Positions 35,450-46,889 of a stretch of DNA of 64,000 nucleotides are shown here, piece by piece. Origin of the DNA: Brachypodium distachyon. Taxonomy: Eukaryota > Streptophyta > Magnoliopsida > Poales > Poaceae. The translations under genes and the position numbers were made by a program. The notes below the pieces were generated by a model. The model had not been told where the DNA came from, did not search any database, and saw only the letters and a program-made list of their open reading frames with translations. The first letter of the stretch is position 1. Each line of letters starts with the position of its first letter. The stretch lies in the NCBI RefSeq assembly GCF_000005505.3, contig NC_016132.3:26650501-26714500 (forward strand), written 5' to 3'.

Positions 35450-37330
35450 ACTCTCGTTTATCCCTCAACTTGATTTGGTAACCATCTTTTCATGTGCTTA
35501 CACTGATGGTCTTATTGGGTAGAAGAAGACGATCGTACTTAATTTGAATGGTGGTTTAGTAATAACTAGGTAAGTGCCTGTGCGTTGCAACGACGAGATG
35601 AAAATTTAAAGCTTAACAAGGATGAAAAACATTAAAAAAAATTAACGCACAATCATGGTCATCGGATAACGATGCACCGCTGCTTATGTACTTGTACATA
35701 GTACAAGTCATATAATTACTAACTGTGACAATATGATAGGAAAACAAATACTTCAATGGACCAACAATACAGTGCACATGAACATTAACGAAGAACTTGG
35801 CCATGGACCCTCTCCAATAGAATTTTCGGTAAATACACAGTAGAAGTCACTTGTTCTCCAATAGAATTATTGGAAACAATGTAAAATTAAACACATCAGA
35901 TCAAGACAGCCGCCAATACCTTATCAAATATCCATTTCATAAATTGCAACATGAGAAATTCCTTTTGGGGAAAGAATGTGGCTACATGCAGAGGCTTCCT
36001 ATTTATATTAAAGAAATTGAGAAACCAGGTAGTGTGTATGAGTACAGACTAAAAAAGAAAAGAGTAATCTAGAACAATAAAAGATCGCCGACACCATATA
36101 AGGCAATGCAAATAAGGCAGAAAAAAAAGTTCCGAGTTGGATGGTAACGCCGAGGATCATCCAGCTATAGCTTTGATGGTAGGCTTTGACCATTCGCAGC
36201 AGGCAGCAGTGAAGACTTCACTTGCCATGTGCTTCAACAAGCATTCACCCGAGAATTTCTTGTTTTCCAGTTTTTACTGCAAGAATGCTAGCAAAAGAAG
36301 TTTTTACTGCAAGAATGCTAACAACCATGTAGCAACACAAATGAAAGGGATATTGTTACACATTCACAGATCAACCCTACTGTAATCTGAAAAAGAACAA
36401 TGAAAGACCAACAAAGTATGTTGATAATTATGTTAACAGCTGACGATAGTTCCGCTAACTAATAGGAGTATGAGCACTGCAGACTATGAAAGGACAGAAC
36501 ATACACTTTTGGACTCAGGAGCACTCTATTAGAGATGCATGAGAACATCAATCTATTTCTCACAAAACCATTATAAGTGGACTGTTACTCCTGGCAGAGT
36601 GTAGCACTGAGAAGTTTACAACAAAACTTGATAAAGAATAAGCAAAACGAATCCAGCAGCTGCACTGTGTCACTATCAAGAGAAAGCACAACTGGAGAAA
36701 GAAACTGGATCGATAGTCTCTGCTTAACCGGGAAGGATAGAATGTAAAACCAACCTCCCTACTCCTACCTTTCCGAGGATGAAAATCTCCACCCTCCTTG
36801 GACAATATACATTTGACCGGCAGCCCACAATAAAATCAAACAACTCCTCTTTGGGACAATTGTAGCATCAGATAGTATTCTTTTAAGAAAACCGATATTA
36901 TGATTGTCCCAAGCAGCTATATGCTAACCAATGTACAACATATATGTCTAGAGAAAAACAGATCATCTCTGTTGTACCATTACCATGCATGAGCAAGTTT
37001 GGGATCCAAACTTGCTTGAACACGGTGTCGACAACACGATTTTCTTTTCCTCCAAGCTGTACCCTCAGCACTAATATTTTTTATGTAAAAGTTAATTTCT
37101 GAACTGAACTTGTTTAACTGGCCCTCTTACGAAGAAGATCGAATCTGGATCTCAGCAGTCCAATTTATACCGCAGTTACAATTTGAAGAACGAAAAACAA
37201 AGCTCGTCTTTAAAAGGCACGGCTGGATTGATTTAAAAGATTTAAAGTGATAATGAGTAATCAGTTACCCTGTGGGGAGTGAGTAGACATATAGCTGGGA
37301 TCATATCGATCTCGCCTGCGGCGACGCGTC
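35450..37330. other. Intergenic; contains a 30-bp tandem repeat at 36269-36322
   Basis: TTTTTACTGCAAGAATGCTA is repeated at 36271-36290 and 36301-36320. A motif GTGCCTGTGCGTTGCAACGA (35577-35596) resembles a widespread grass repeat terminus whose family I cannot name. No supported gene. Confidence 0.35.
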
Positions 37331-37338
37331 CTGCAGCC

Positions 37339-37973
37339 TCAGGTCGTTCGGTACTTAGCCCCGCTGAATCGGTTGTGCAGGGACAACCCAAGGTATGCGG
37401 GAGCGGGCACGGAGCGAACCTCGCGAACCCCGGCCTCCACCACCTCCGGCTCTTCGGGAAGCACGAGAGGCACCGACCCGTCCCTCTCCTCCGCCAATCC
37501 CAGCTGCCGACGCTGACGCCGTACCGAGCCCTTGCGTACTTGCGTCCGCTTCCTCAACCTACAGGCACACATACATACACCGACACGAATCCGCGGCGAC
37601 CAATTCGCCTTAACCCGATGAACCCCTACAAGCGGCTGTTTCGATGCGTCGGTACTCACCTGGGCGTGACGGCGCGGCGGTGTGTTTCGCGGGGAGGGTT
37701 GGCCGACGCGACGATAGCAGACGGGCGCAGGGCGTTAGAAGACCGACGCGCGGCGGCGGAGCGTGGGCGGAAGGCTGGCGCACCGCGGCGGACGACAAAG
37801 AGATGCTTGGGGCAAGGCACGGGGACGAGGCTTGGGCGGCGGCGTTTGAAGTGGTGTCGACGGATGCGGGATGAGGAGTCCGGCGTTGATGCCGCGATGC
37901 GTAGGGCGGCGGCGGCGAGTGAGGCGGACGCGAGGGATGTTTGGACTGGGCGATAGAGAGTGGGCCGGACCAT
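37339..37973 (-). CDS. Possible two-exon gene, transit-peptide-like N-terminus, unknown function
   Basis: Minus strand, ATG at 37973. Exon 1 (37973-37660) ends at a perfect donor CCCAG/GTGAGT. Exon 2 (37558-37339) follows a TGTAG acceptor after a pyrimidine-poor but T-rich tract and stays in the same frame to TGA, giving 177 residues. The first 40 or so residues are rich in Ser, Ala and Arg with few acids (SLASASLAAAALRIAAST), like plastid or mitochondrial targeting peptides. The whole protein is very basic until an acidic patch near the end (VLPEEPEVVEAGVREV). I do not recognise a family. GC-rich sequence can give chance open frames; the main support is the in-frame join across consensus splice sites. 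Further exons downstream remain possible. Confidence 0.4.
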
Positions 37974-37979
37974 ACCGGT

Positions 37980-39515
37980 TCTTTTTTGTCTATTTTAGAT
38001 CTAGCGACGCTGCGGGAAAGATTTTTGGTTTTTCGATCGAGCGAGCGCGTGCGGAGAGGACGACGTACGAGCCTACCGGCTCGGACCCAAGTGCAAATTA
38101 AAGAATAGAGAAAAATAATTTCTTGCAGGACCATTTCGAAACGGGGAGATATCAGAGGAGATGTGGAAAAAAAGAGATGTATTTTCAACTTATAGTTTTA
38201 TATAGTTGTTCAATATGCGGAGTTGGAGCTCAAGTCACCCCGATGCACCACTTTTAGCAATGTATAAATACAAAAACGTAATGATCGATACATGAATCCT
38301 AGCTAATGTCCCGCATTTTGCCAAACTCTATATTCTTAGACTATATTTCATCTATAGCCATAATTGTTGCAAAGTATACTGTGTAGTTCTGCGTTCGGCC
38401 GGCATCGCGTGGCCGTCTTGGGAAAAGGCGAACAGGTGTAGACGTCCTGCTGTTACCAGCAAAAAAAACGGTTTCAATTTTTAACAGAGAAAATTCGCAA
38501 GTCACAGAGCGATTCCGCAAGTGCGGATTCCTTTTCTTCCGGTGTGGATCGATCGATGGGCCGATCGATCAGTCGAGCCACGTGCTCGTGCAATTGCAGG
38601 CCGGCGGGAAATTGGACCACCCCTGATGCACCACACCAGGGCCAACCTGATGCCCATGCCCTTTTGGATGATAAGTGTTGTTAGAAAAAATAAATCAGAA
38701 CCGTATTCCTATGTATCGGGGTCGGCCCACTGGGCTCCGCCCTGAGTGTGGAGGAGTTCAGGGGGATGGTGGTTGCTGCCTCAAAACAAAGCTCCTCATG
38801 AGTTGCCTAGGTGGATTTTCGGGAACAAGTTAGTAGAGCCATGCACAAAGGCCGGAACAAAATCATAATTCAAGCTTTTGAAGCATTCGATTTTGCAAGG
38901 AAGTGTGGATTCGAGAAGGCTAGTGGAGTGCACTTCACAAAATGCAGAAGTGAAAGTGAAAAACATTTGATTTTTTTTTGTGAGCTAAAATCAGGAGTCC
39001 CATATCCCCTGTTAAACTATGAAGGGCCAGATTTATATTGAACTATTTTTTTTTATTAAAACACCATCTTCTTGATTATGAAGTTGGTTTGGGCACAATA
39101 TATGAGTTAAAAGTTGGAACTATGTCTGAATCTTACATCATATACCTTGCTGCAATATAACGTAGTAATATGATTTGTTTGTGATAATGCATTGTACACA
39201 TTATGATTAGTTTGAAAGTTGGAACTATTTATGAATGCCTTGTATTTGTGAGAATAAATACTTTGTTGAAATTATGTGATTATGCATTATGCATCTGGTC
39301 CGAACTTTACATACAAAATTGTGCAAATTTGTATGTTTTTTTCATTCACCCGTGCGTCACTCCAAATATGCACTGAGCAATTGTTTGCCACACCACTGGA
39401 TCACTCAATATATTATTTACACTCGTGTTGACCCTTTCCAATTGAACCATTGGACTACATCTTGGGCAACACATATATCCTTATTGCTCCATCTCGATAT
39501 CTCGAAACCACATAA
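37980..39515. other. Intergenic, no gene recognised
   Basis: Apart from the probable promoter of the minus-strand frame just before it, this stretch has only short unrecognised frames and AT-rich sequence. Confidence 0.4.
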
Positions 39516-39786
39516 GGCCACTCCCAATGCTAATCTCTTAGCACGCTATTTTAGGCAATTTGCCGACATGACACCCTTTTAATGATGAAACTGTCTTAAA
39601 TTCTAGTGACCGTCTCTTCACGCAGACCAACACAAGGTAATTAACTCTTTATCACAAAGCTATTAAATAACTGCTACTTTGGATACCACCTTAAGAGATA
39701 ATGCATTGGGATATGGTTTTTTAGCATTTATTATGGGTTAAGAACCAGCACCTAAGGGACGATGCATTGGGAATTTGGGAGTGGCC
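39516..39786. mobile_element. Tourist-type (PIF/Harbinger) MITE, 271 bp
   Basis: Terminal inverted repeats GGCCACTCCCAATGC (left) and GGCCACTCCCAAATTCCCAA (right, reverse complement). A TAA target duplication lies at 39513-39515 and 39787-39789. The size and 3-bp TAA duplication fit Tourist elements. Confidence 0.8.
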
Positions 39787-39789
39787 TAA

Positions 39790-40930
39790 TGTTTCACTTG
39801 GCAAGACTTGATCACCAATTCACCCATGGCTCAACTCATAAGATAACCTATATGACCATCCTGAGTTCCACCATGAATATCATCATTGTTTTTTACTTCA
39901 GCTTCCACATTGACCATACTTGTTGCCTCACTCGATGAACTCAATATTGATCATTCAATGTTCACTCTCCATGCTTCTTATTGATCACAATGCATTTATG
40001 ATTTATCTCTTGAACCCACTGGATTGATGCATGGCTTGGTTTGGTGGCATTCATCGCGAATCCATTCATCCTTGATTCATGGCAGGTAATTTTCATTGTT
40101 CATGTTTTCCACCTTGAACCCAGATCATGTCTCCATGCAATAAAATAAAATAAAAAAGAACACAGACCATGATCCAATTCTCATGATTTTGAAATGTTCA
40201 AACGGACAGATCATTTCTCTATTGTTTCAACAATATGTTCATGGATTTGTATCCGTAATATGGTATTGTTCATAATGTGTGAATGTTTGGAACTGAAATA
40301 AATTCCATATTTTTCTATGATAAGTTTGGTTCACGGATTTTGTTGTAGTTTTGCTAATGATTCGTGCTTCTAATCTGGGTCATTTCTTTGATCAAAAGGT
40401 GTAGCTATGTTCAATTATTTGAATTCAGATCATTAATTAAGAGCAGAAAAAATGTTTTAGCCCACAATAATGCAATGCATTTTGTTTTAGCCATGAATAC
40501 TATGTGTCGGACAAGATCCGATGCTATTCTGAATTTCCCCCACAAATGAGCTCACCTGAACTCAGCAGAACCAGCACACGGATTATCATACTGTAGTGCC
40601 ACACGTAAACATCACAAAACACTCACTAGATTTTCTTATGTTAAGCATCAGATCGATGGAGCTAACTCTGAATACTGGATGATGCCACACATCATAAAGC
40701 ATTGTGCTAAGCATCATATTCATATGAACAAACAGAAAAAGATACAGCAGTACATTACTCATACGGAATCTCAGAGCCGCAGAGAGATACAGAATTCATG
40801 CTATCTGTACGCGTGATTACCACAATAAAATAACGGATAAAATATTATACGTACTTGTCATTTAGCAATGGCAGCGTGCCAGTATGAATATGATGCCTGA
40901 CTGCAGGAGGGGGAGAGAAGAGTAGTCAGA
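39790..40930. other. Intergenic / 3' flank of the F-box gene
   Basis: AT-rich, with no coding frame supported. The part adjacent to 40935 should hold the 3' untranslated region of the F-box gene. Confidence 0.45.
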
Positions 40931-40934
40931 TGAG

Positions 40935-42056
40935 TCAGGAGTAGAGGGGCCGCTCGGTCCAGGCGCCGGCGACGTGGCCGTTCTCGCAGACGTAGGCGCG
41001 CACCACGGGCTCCCCGTCGTCGTGGTACCCGTAGAAGCTCCGGAGGCAGAAGGCGGAGTAGAGGTCCCACGCCTCCGTGCAGGCGCAGAAGGCGCAGGCC
41101 ACGGCGACGGTGGGGCGGCGCGTGTCCCGGAGCGCGCGCCGCACCTGGGAGCGGGCGAAGTCCTGGAACACGCCGCGGAACACCATGTACTTGCGCCGCT
41201 CCTCCGCGTGCACGCACCCTGGCCAGTCGCAGATGTAGAGCCGGTCGCCCCGGAAGCGGCTGGCCAGGAGCTTGTTGCCCTGCTCCCGGCTCAGCGTCCA
41301 GGAGCCCGACGCCAGGTGCGACCCCACCGGGCCCAGCCACCGGCGCGCCCGCCGACCGCGGCTCCCCGACGCCACGCCCTGGCAGCGCGCCCGGACGGCA
41401 TTGGCTGCGGCTGGCTCCGTCGGCTCCTCTGCGGCGGCAGGGATCTGCGCCGCCGCCTCGGAGGAAGAGGAGCAGTCGTAGGCGGCGTCCAGGTAGAGGT
41501 CGTCGTAGAGCGACCATGCGGCCGGTGGATCGCTAGGCGTCATTAGCTCCGCGCTGGTTCTCGACTTGCCATGGGACGACGACGACTCGGCCGGCGCGCT
41601 CTTGGGCGGCGGCGGCTTAGCCGAGGAGATGGGTGTGGCGTCGAGGGAGGCGGAGGGGACGGAGAGATCGGGCCCGATGTCGAGCTCGAGGCCGAAGTCG
41701 TCCGAGGGCTCGAGGAGGATCCCGGCGCGGAGGAGGCCGGGGCAGCAGACGGACATCTTATGGAGCGCGGCCCATGCAGCGGGCGCCCCGTCGGCGGCCG
41801 GTGCCGGCAGGAGCTCAGCGGGGAGCGCCCGAGACAGGCGCGGCGGGAAGCACGCGGCCCGGAGGAGCGCGGCGAGGCGCGGGGACGCGCAGGACGCCCG
41901 GGCCCAGTCCCGCGGGTCAGCCTCCAGCCGGCCCAGGATCTGCAGCAGCACGTCGTCCGCCAGCGCCTCCACCGCCCCCGCAGGCGCCGCCGCCGCCTCC
42001 TCCTCCTTGTCGTCCCTCCTCCTCTTGACGATCTCCTTGTGCTCCGCTCCGCTCAT
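40935..42056 (-). CDS. EID1-like F-box protein
   Basis: A substrate-recognition subunit of an SCF ubiquitin ligase, related to Arabidopsis EID1 and the EID1-like (EDL) proteins, which act in phytochrome A and abscisic-acid responses. Single exon, 373 residues, complete from ATG (42056) to TAG. A degenerate F-box covers about residues 30-70 (VEALADDVLLQILGRLE, then DWARASCASPRLAALL). The middle is a variable Ser/Ala/Pro linker. The C-terminal 120 residues hold the family-specific domain: WTLSREQGNKLLASRFRGD, YICDWPGCVHAEERRKYM, the Cys-rich CAFCACTEAWDLYSAFCL, and GYHDDGEPVVRAYVCENGHV. The intronless structure is typical of the family. Very high GC in the third codon position, as in many grass single-exon genes. 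The wording of the C-terminus is nearest to EDL3-type members, but I leave the symbol blank. Confidence 0.93.
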   Translation of the reverse strand: MSGAEHKEIVKRRRDDKEEEAAAAPAGAVEALADDVLLQILGRLEADPRDWARASCASPRLAALLRAACFPPRLSRALPAELLPAPAADGAPAAWAALHKMSVCCPGLLRAGILLEPSDDFGLELDIGPDLSVPSASLDATPISSAKPPPPKSAPAESSSSHGKSRTSAELMTPSDPPAAWSLYDDLYLDAAYDCSSSSEAAAQIPAAAEEPTEPAAANAVRARCQGVASGSRGRRARRWLGPVGSHLASGSWTLSREQGNKLLASRFRGDRLYICDWPGCVHAEERRKYMVFRGVFQDFARSQVRRALRDTRRPTVAVACAFCACTEAWDLYSAFCLRSFYGYHDDGEPVVRAYVCENGHVAGAWTERPLYS

Positions 42057-44120
42057 GGCTGAAGTCTGGCTGTGGCTATGGCTGCACCGTGCTCCTGATT
42101 TCTTGGCGTGATTTTGTTCTGGCCGTTGAGGCCTTCCGGATGCGAGGATTTGTTTTCTTCGAGTCTGTTGTGTGTTTTGTGTGGTGGTGATGTATGTTAG
42201 CTTTGGCCTTTGGGAAGATAGGTGATGCTTCCTTCTTCGTATTAAATTCCTCCTGCAATCCCAACGTGTGGCGGAGGATCTACTGCGTGGCGCTGCGAAT
42301 GATGACCGGTCGCTCTCTGCCCGTGTGTCAAGATCACAATTATTTTATTCCAGAAAGAAACGAGGGGCTCAACATTCTTCTGTTGCTAACATCTACTGTG
42401 AAAAAAGAGAGGATAAGGTGTAGTTCAACACTCGTTTTCTTTTTTTTAGAATCAGTTCAACACTCTTTTTGTGGGCAAATTTTACACTTACCCACAGTAA
42501 GTTCTACTGTCCTTTTAGGCAATTATTTTATTCCCACCCACTTAATGTGATACATATATGTATCACTATTTTTTTATTGTAGTTGACTATTGTAACATGT
42601 ACTTCTAAGATAACTGTTTTCTCAAGTAAATATTTTAAGAGAATTTATTTTAGCATAAAATTTTAAAAAAAATCCTAAACACATAAATATTTTAAAAACT
42701 CATGCATGTAATACATATTTTGAATTCCGCGACAACACACATGTATTTCGGTTGTGTTTGTTTGGGCTGAAGCTCCACAGTTGCAGATTTCAGAATCAGT
42801 TGTGGCTACCAGCTGCAGCTGCAACTGAAATGTGCTGAAGACCTGAATGACCTTGTAGTTCTGTAGATTTGGTATTAGTGCTAACTGTACTGTTTTACAA
42901 GTAAATTAGTTTTTTTGTTGCTGCAGATGATAATTTTTTTACTTCATCAGACAATATGTACGCATTATAATAATTTTTAGAAGACATTATACTATAGTAT
43001 ACTAATAATATATTGTCCACGCTTCGTTCGGTTGCAAAATATAAGCTCATTAGCCAATTTAGACAGTTTAAACTGGAAATAAGTAGTTTAAGTCATTTAA
43101 GGTCGGGTTTAAGTACTTATTGTAGTAGATCGTACAATCACGTGGAACTAAACTTGTACGGAGTATATCTTATCTTCCAATAGCACAAAGTTCTGAAGAG
43201 AAAAAACCCAGGCCATCGCTTAGTTCTGAAGAGAAAAAACTCATGCCATAGCTGACTGCCAACTGCATTCTCCTTGCGGACAGAAAACTCAATTTTCTGA
43301 ATAACTCCCACCGCCAAGCATTGAAGATAACGTCATCCTGAACTTGAACATGGTCAGATTTGTTACTCTTGCCTGTACAAAGAACTGAAGATCTCTAGTG
43401 TTTCCCAACACCTCTCTCCCACTGAAACTGCAAAGGAATTTCAGAGTAACTAACGAAGGAGAAGGACATAGAAGAAAGAGGGAGGGTACAGAGAGTGCCT
43501 TGGACCGGAGGCAGAAGGGGAGCAGGGAGAAGCAGGATGGGGATGGCCGGACCTCATACCGGAGGCTGAAGGGGCGGCCAGACCTCGGACCGGAGGCAGA
43601 AGGGGCGGCCAAACCTTGGGACAGCAGGGAGTGGCGGGATTAGAGAAGGTCGGGGGCGGCGTCGAGGGCCACGGCGTTGGGAGCAGGGGGCAGCGGAAGC
43701 TCAGGGATGCGGTGTCCGGGCGTCGCCGCCGGTGGCAGGCCGCGTCGCAGAGGTAGGAGAGGGTCTGTGTGTCGCCCAGAAAGACGGCGGAGACGCAGGC
43801 GTGGGCGGCTGGGTGGAGAGGAGAGGACCTCGGGGCGGCTCCAGACCACGGGACATCGGAGGGGGGCGGCGGCAGCGAGGAGAGATCGAGAGGCGGCGGC
43901 AGCAAGTCAACCTTGTGTGGTGCTATTCCGCTCAGGATGGGGAACGAATCGTTTTGTGGCATTTTCGATGTTGTATGGGAATCGATGGGAGGGTATTCCG
44001 GTAAAAGTTGAAGTTGGATGCTGCAGCCGCTGCAAGAAGCAGCGAAATCGTGGATTCTCAATCGCTGTATGTTTTTGTGAAGCGCTCCATCGAAGCCGCT
44101 CCTAGAATTCGGCCCGAATA
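42057..44120. other. Upstream region of the F-box gene and unassigned GC-rich sequence
   Basis: 42057-42260 is the probable leader and promoter of the F-box gene. 42560-43180 is AT-rich. 43440-44060 is GC-rich with overlapping frames on both strands that I do not regard as coding. Confidence 0.4.
43499..43614. repeat. Minisatellite, three diverged units of about 30-45 bp
   Basis: The core ACCGGAGGCAGAAGGGG, with variants, recurs three times, each followed by AGCAGGG or CGGCCA. It explains part of the GC-rich open frames here. Confidence 0.65.
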
Positions 44121-44121
44121 T

Positions 44122-44192
44122 AGCTGTTTGTTTGGGCTTCAGCTTTTACAGCCCAAAAGCTGTTGGAGCAGCTGCTGGCAGCCCAAACAAAC
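44122..44192. mobile_element. Small palindromic element (about 70 bp) with GTTTGTTTGGGCT ends
   Basis: GCTGTTTGTTTGGGCTTCAG on the left faces CAGCCCAAACAAAC on the right, with inner AGCTTTTACAGCCCAAAAGCT also self-complementary. It looks like a much-reduced MITE. A single related terminus is near 42760. Confidence 0.5.
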
Positions 44193-44199
44193 GGACAAA

Positions 44200-46560
44200 C
44201 GGACCTTTAGCCAGTGAACGCTAAAGCTTACAGCATGGAATTAGAGTAAATGTTCTCTTATTCATTTTACTTTTCATCTTTTTTTTTCCTTCAAGCGTTG
44301 CCAACTTCTTATTTTTGTTTCTCCTATTACAAAACGCATCGTACTACTTTTTTGATTTGGACAGCTTTCAAGGGGCATGGCATTGCAATACTAAACATTA
44401 TCTATTCATGTGTTACAGAATCTATCATTTCAGACTGCCCAATATTTGTTTTTTCCATCCAAGAGCAACAGAAGGCATTTACATAAAAAGTTAGCTGATG
44501 TCTTATTGACAAGTGGGAAGTATATGCACGGCAAGCAGAATGCGCCCATCTAGTCCAAATCCAACTAAGACTAAGAGAAAGCATTTCTCAGAAGAAGAAA
44601 ACAAATCCAAGAGAAAGCACGTAGCTCACTGAGGAGAAGGAATGCTCTCCAGCCACTCCATTCCGCATGTCTGTCGACAGCGCATCAGCCGAGCACAGGA
44701 AGCAATGAACCACACAACGGCTCCGCCAAGAACACTACTCATTATCTTCCTATCATGTGGCCACCCCCTTTTCAAGTTACACTTAAAATAAAAGTAATAA
44801 AAATCAACAGGGGCCTTACTTGTGAATGCAAAACTGATCCCGTTTAATTAACTTGTTAGTTACTTGCCGCGTCGCGGTCTTCTTCTTTAATGCATGATAT
44901 ACCCGTCGAGGTATATTCTAGAAAAAAGAAAAAAGAAAAAGTTCAAAAGCATTGCTCAAAACTTAATTTTTTTTTTGGAAATTGGTCTAGAATTACATAT
45001 CTCCAGACTACAGGTACATACAAACAACACATACATTCTTTCTTTCTCCCTCCAGGGGAAACAAAATCCAGCATGCAAAAAGGAGCCACGTACCATTGGA
45101 GCACCAAAGGGGAACATAGATCATGGAACCAAGTAGCAACACCCAGGCAAGCAGTTGAGCCCATATATGAGTAAAGGTCACGACAGCACATACCAATGAT
45201 AGCACGATCAATGAATGATCCAGAACTGGAGCAATCATACACACCAAGATGGTCGATCCATCACAGAACGCGCCAAGGAATCCACAGAAACAATACCCAG
45301 AACAAAGAAACGCTAGCTGCTGCAAATATTTCCTCGTACTGGCCAAAATGGAACTAGAATTTTCAACACATGTAAGTTGCCTGACATAGCATAAAGCTAA
45401 AGCCACGGCCCAAGAGGTAACAACTTTTGCATTCTGGAACTGGCAAGTGCAGAAGTAGAACAAGCACACTCCTAAATTCATCTCAAACAATAAAGCTGAA
45501 TTTCTAATTTTTTAAGGAATATAATTCTAATCATTCATAGTCAATACTATAACATCTCAATCCCACAAATGTTGACATGTTTTTCACGGCTTTAAGTGCA
45601 TCTGCCTTCACTCAGATTTCATCTGCAAGGAAGCAGTCACTGAATTACTATACATGTATCGTACTATTTTGTTAAACGGCAAAAACATGAAGTTTTGGAT
45701 ACAGGAGACCACATCTGTAAAGTATTCAGAAAACCAAAAGGATGCCACTCGACGATGTTGCATTCATATGGTTCAATTGAAATATGTTTACACTGTGTAC
45801 ATGGAATGTTTGGGCGAGCATCTGGGCAGATTCTCACCCTTACTACACCGAATCATGTATTTATTACCTCAGAATAAATTTGGAAATTACATGCCTTTAC
45901 TTCTCAAAAAGGAGGAAATTACATGTCTTTAAATGAAAATGCAGCCACTATGGATCAAAGATTTTGATCAAACAGCGCAAAAGTTATGTAATCTAATAAC
46001 ACAAATGCCATTTTTATATTTGAGAATAGAAACACAAGTGCGACACGTACAGATGAAAAAGAGGTGCATAATTGATAAAAAGAGCTCAAAACCACTCCAT
46101 ATATGTTTAGTGCTAGCACTATCTTGCTCCTATGCTAGTTGTACTCTTTCCATACAGTACATTGCAATCCAGCTGAACTACCAAAAGCCCCAAACCATCC
46201 TTTGATTCTCAACATTACAATATCCTAACATGCAATCCCGAGATAGCTGCATGCATGGTCCAATCTAGTAAAGACAAGAGAAAATCTTCAATGATGAAGG
46301 ATAGCTTCTAGTTATGTGCATGCTCAATAATAATGCAGGGGACTCAAGAGGCATCCACAAAGCAAATCAGAAGGGAATCCCAAAATTTAAGAAAATTGCA
46401 AGCCATTTTATATCTTGTTAATAGCTATTTTCATTGCAGTTGCTTATTGTCCATTCCAAGAAAGTGTGTAGTTCCTAAATAGCAGAGATGCACATGCCGT
46501 TATGCCTAGTATTCTCAACTTCAATTTTTTTTTGAGGCTCACTTCAAAACATTACCTACC
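44200..46560. other. Intergenic; probable 3' flank of the SR pseudogene in the right part
   Basis: A minus-strand frame of 160 codons (45490-45008) is hydrophobic and Cys-rich but matches no family, so I do not call it. No repeats with clear ends. Confidence 0.35.
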
Positions 46561-46889
46561 AGAATAAAATTGTTCAGACCTTGCTTTAACAGGTGAGCAA
46601 GACCGAGAAGCAGATCTAGATCTGGATCAGCGAAGAATAAATTCATGTTAATATCTTAGGAGTTGCCATAATTAACTGATTTGGGTATGAAGGAACTGAA
46701 AAACATACATCGGACTCCAACTCTGCTATAAATGTGACTTCTGCTCCTTGAGTAAGAACAGCTATGGCTTCTGCTTCACGAGTAAGAGCGGTTGCAACTT
46801 CTGCCTCTTAGCCTCTAGAGGGAGAGCGACCATGCCTAGCATCATACTCCCTCACCTATTACCAGCATAAGCTGATTAGAGCATGTAGA

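Noticed and set aside
36157..36262. Minus-strand peptide GECLLKHMASEVFTAACCEW near a splice-acceptor-like CAG
   Set aside because: It looks protein-like and ends in TGA, but the nearest acceptor (TTGCAG/TAA) puts a stop in frame and I found no upstream exon that joins to it.
37279..37956. 225-codon plus-strand frame opposite the candidate minus-strand gene
   Set aside because: The opposite strand has consensus splice sites and an in-frame two-exon model. This frame appears to be its antisense shadow in GC-rich DNA.
43440..44105. Overlapping long frames on both strands upstream of the F-box gene
   Set aside because: Explained by a GC-rich minisatellite and biased composition. No domain recognised.
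45008..45490. 160-codon hydrophobic, Cys-rich minus-strand frame
   Set aside because: No family resemblance, no promoter or intron support, and it lies in probable 3' flank of the SR pseudogene. Hydrophobic frames arise easily from T-rich sequence.
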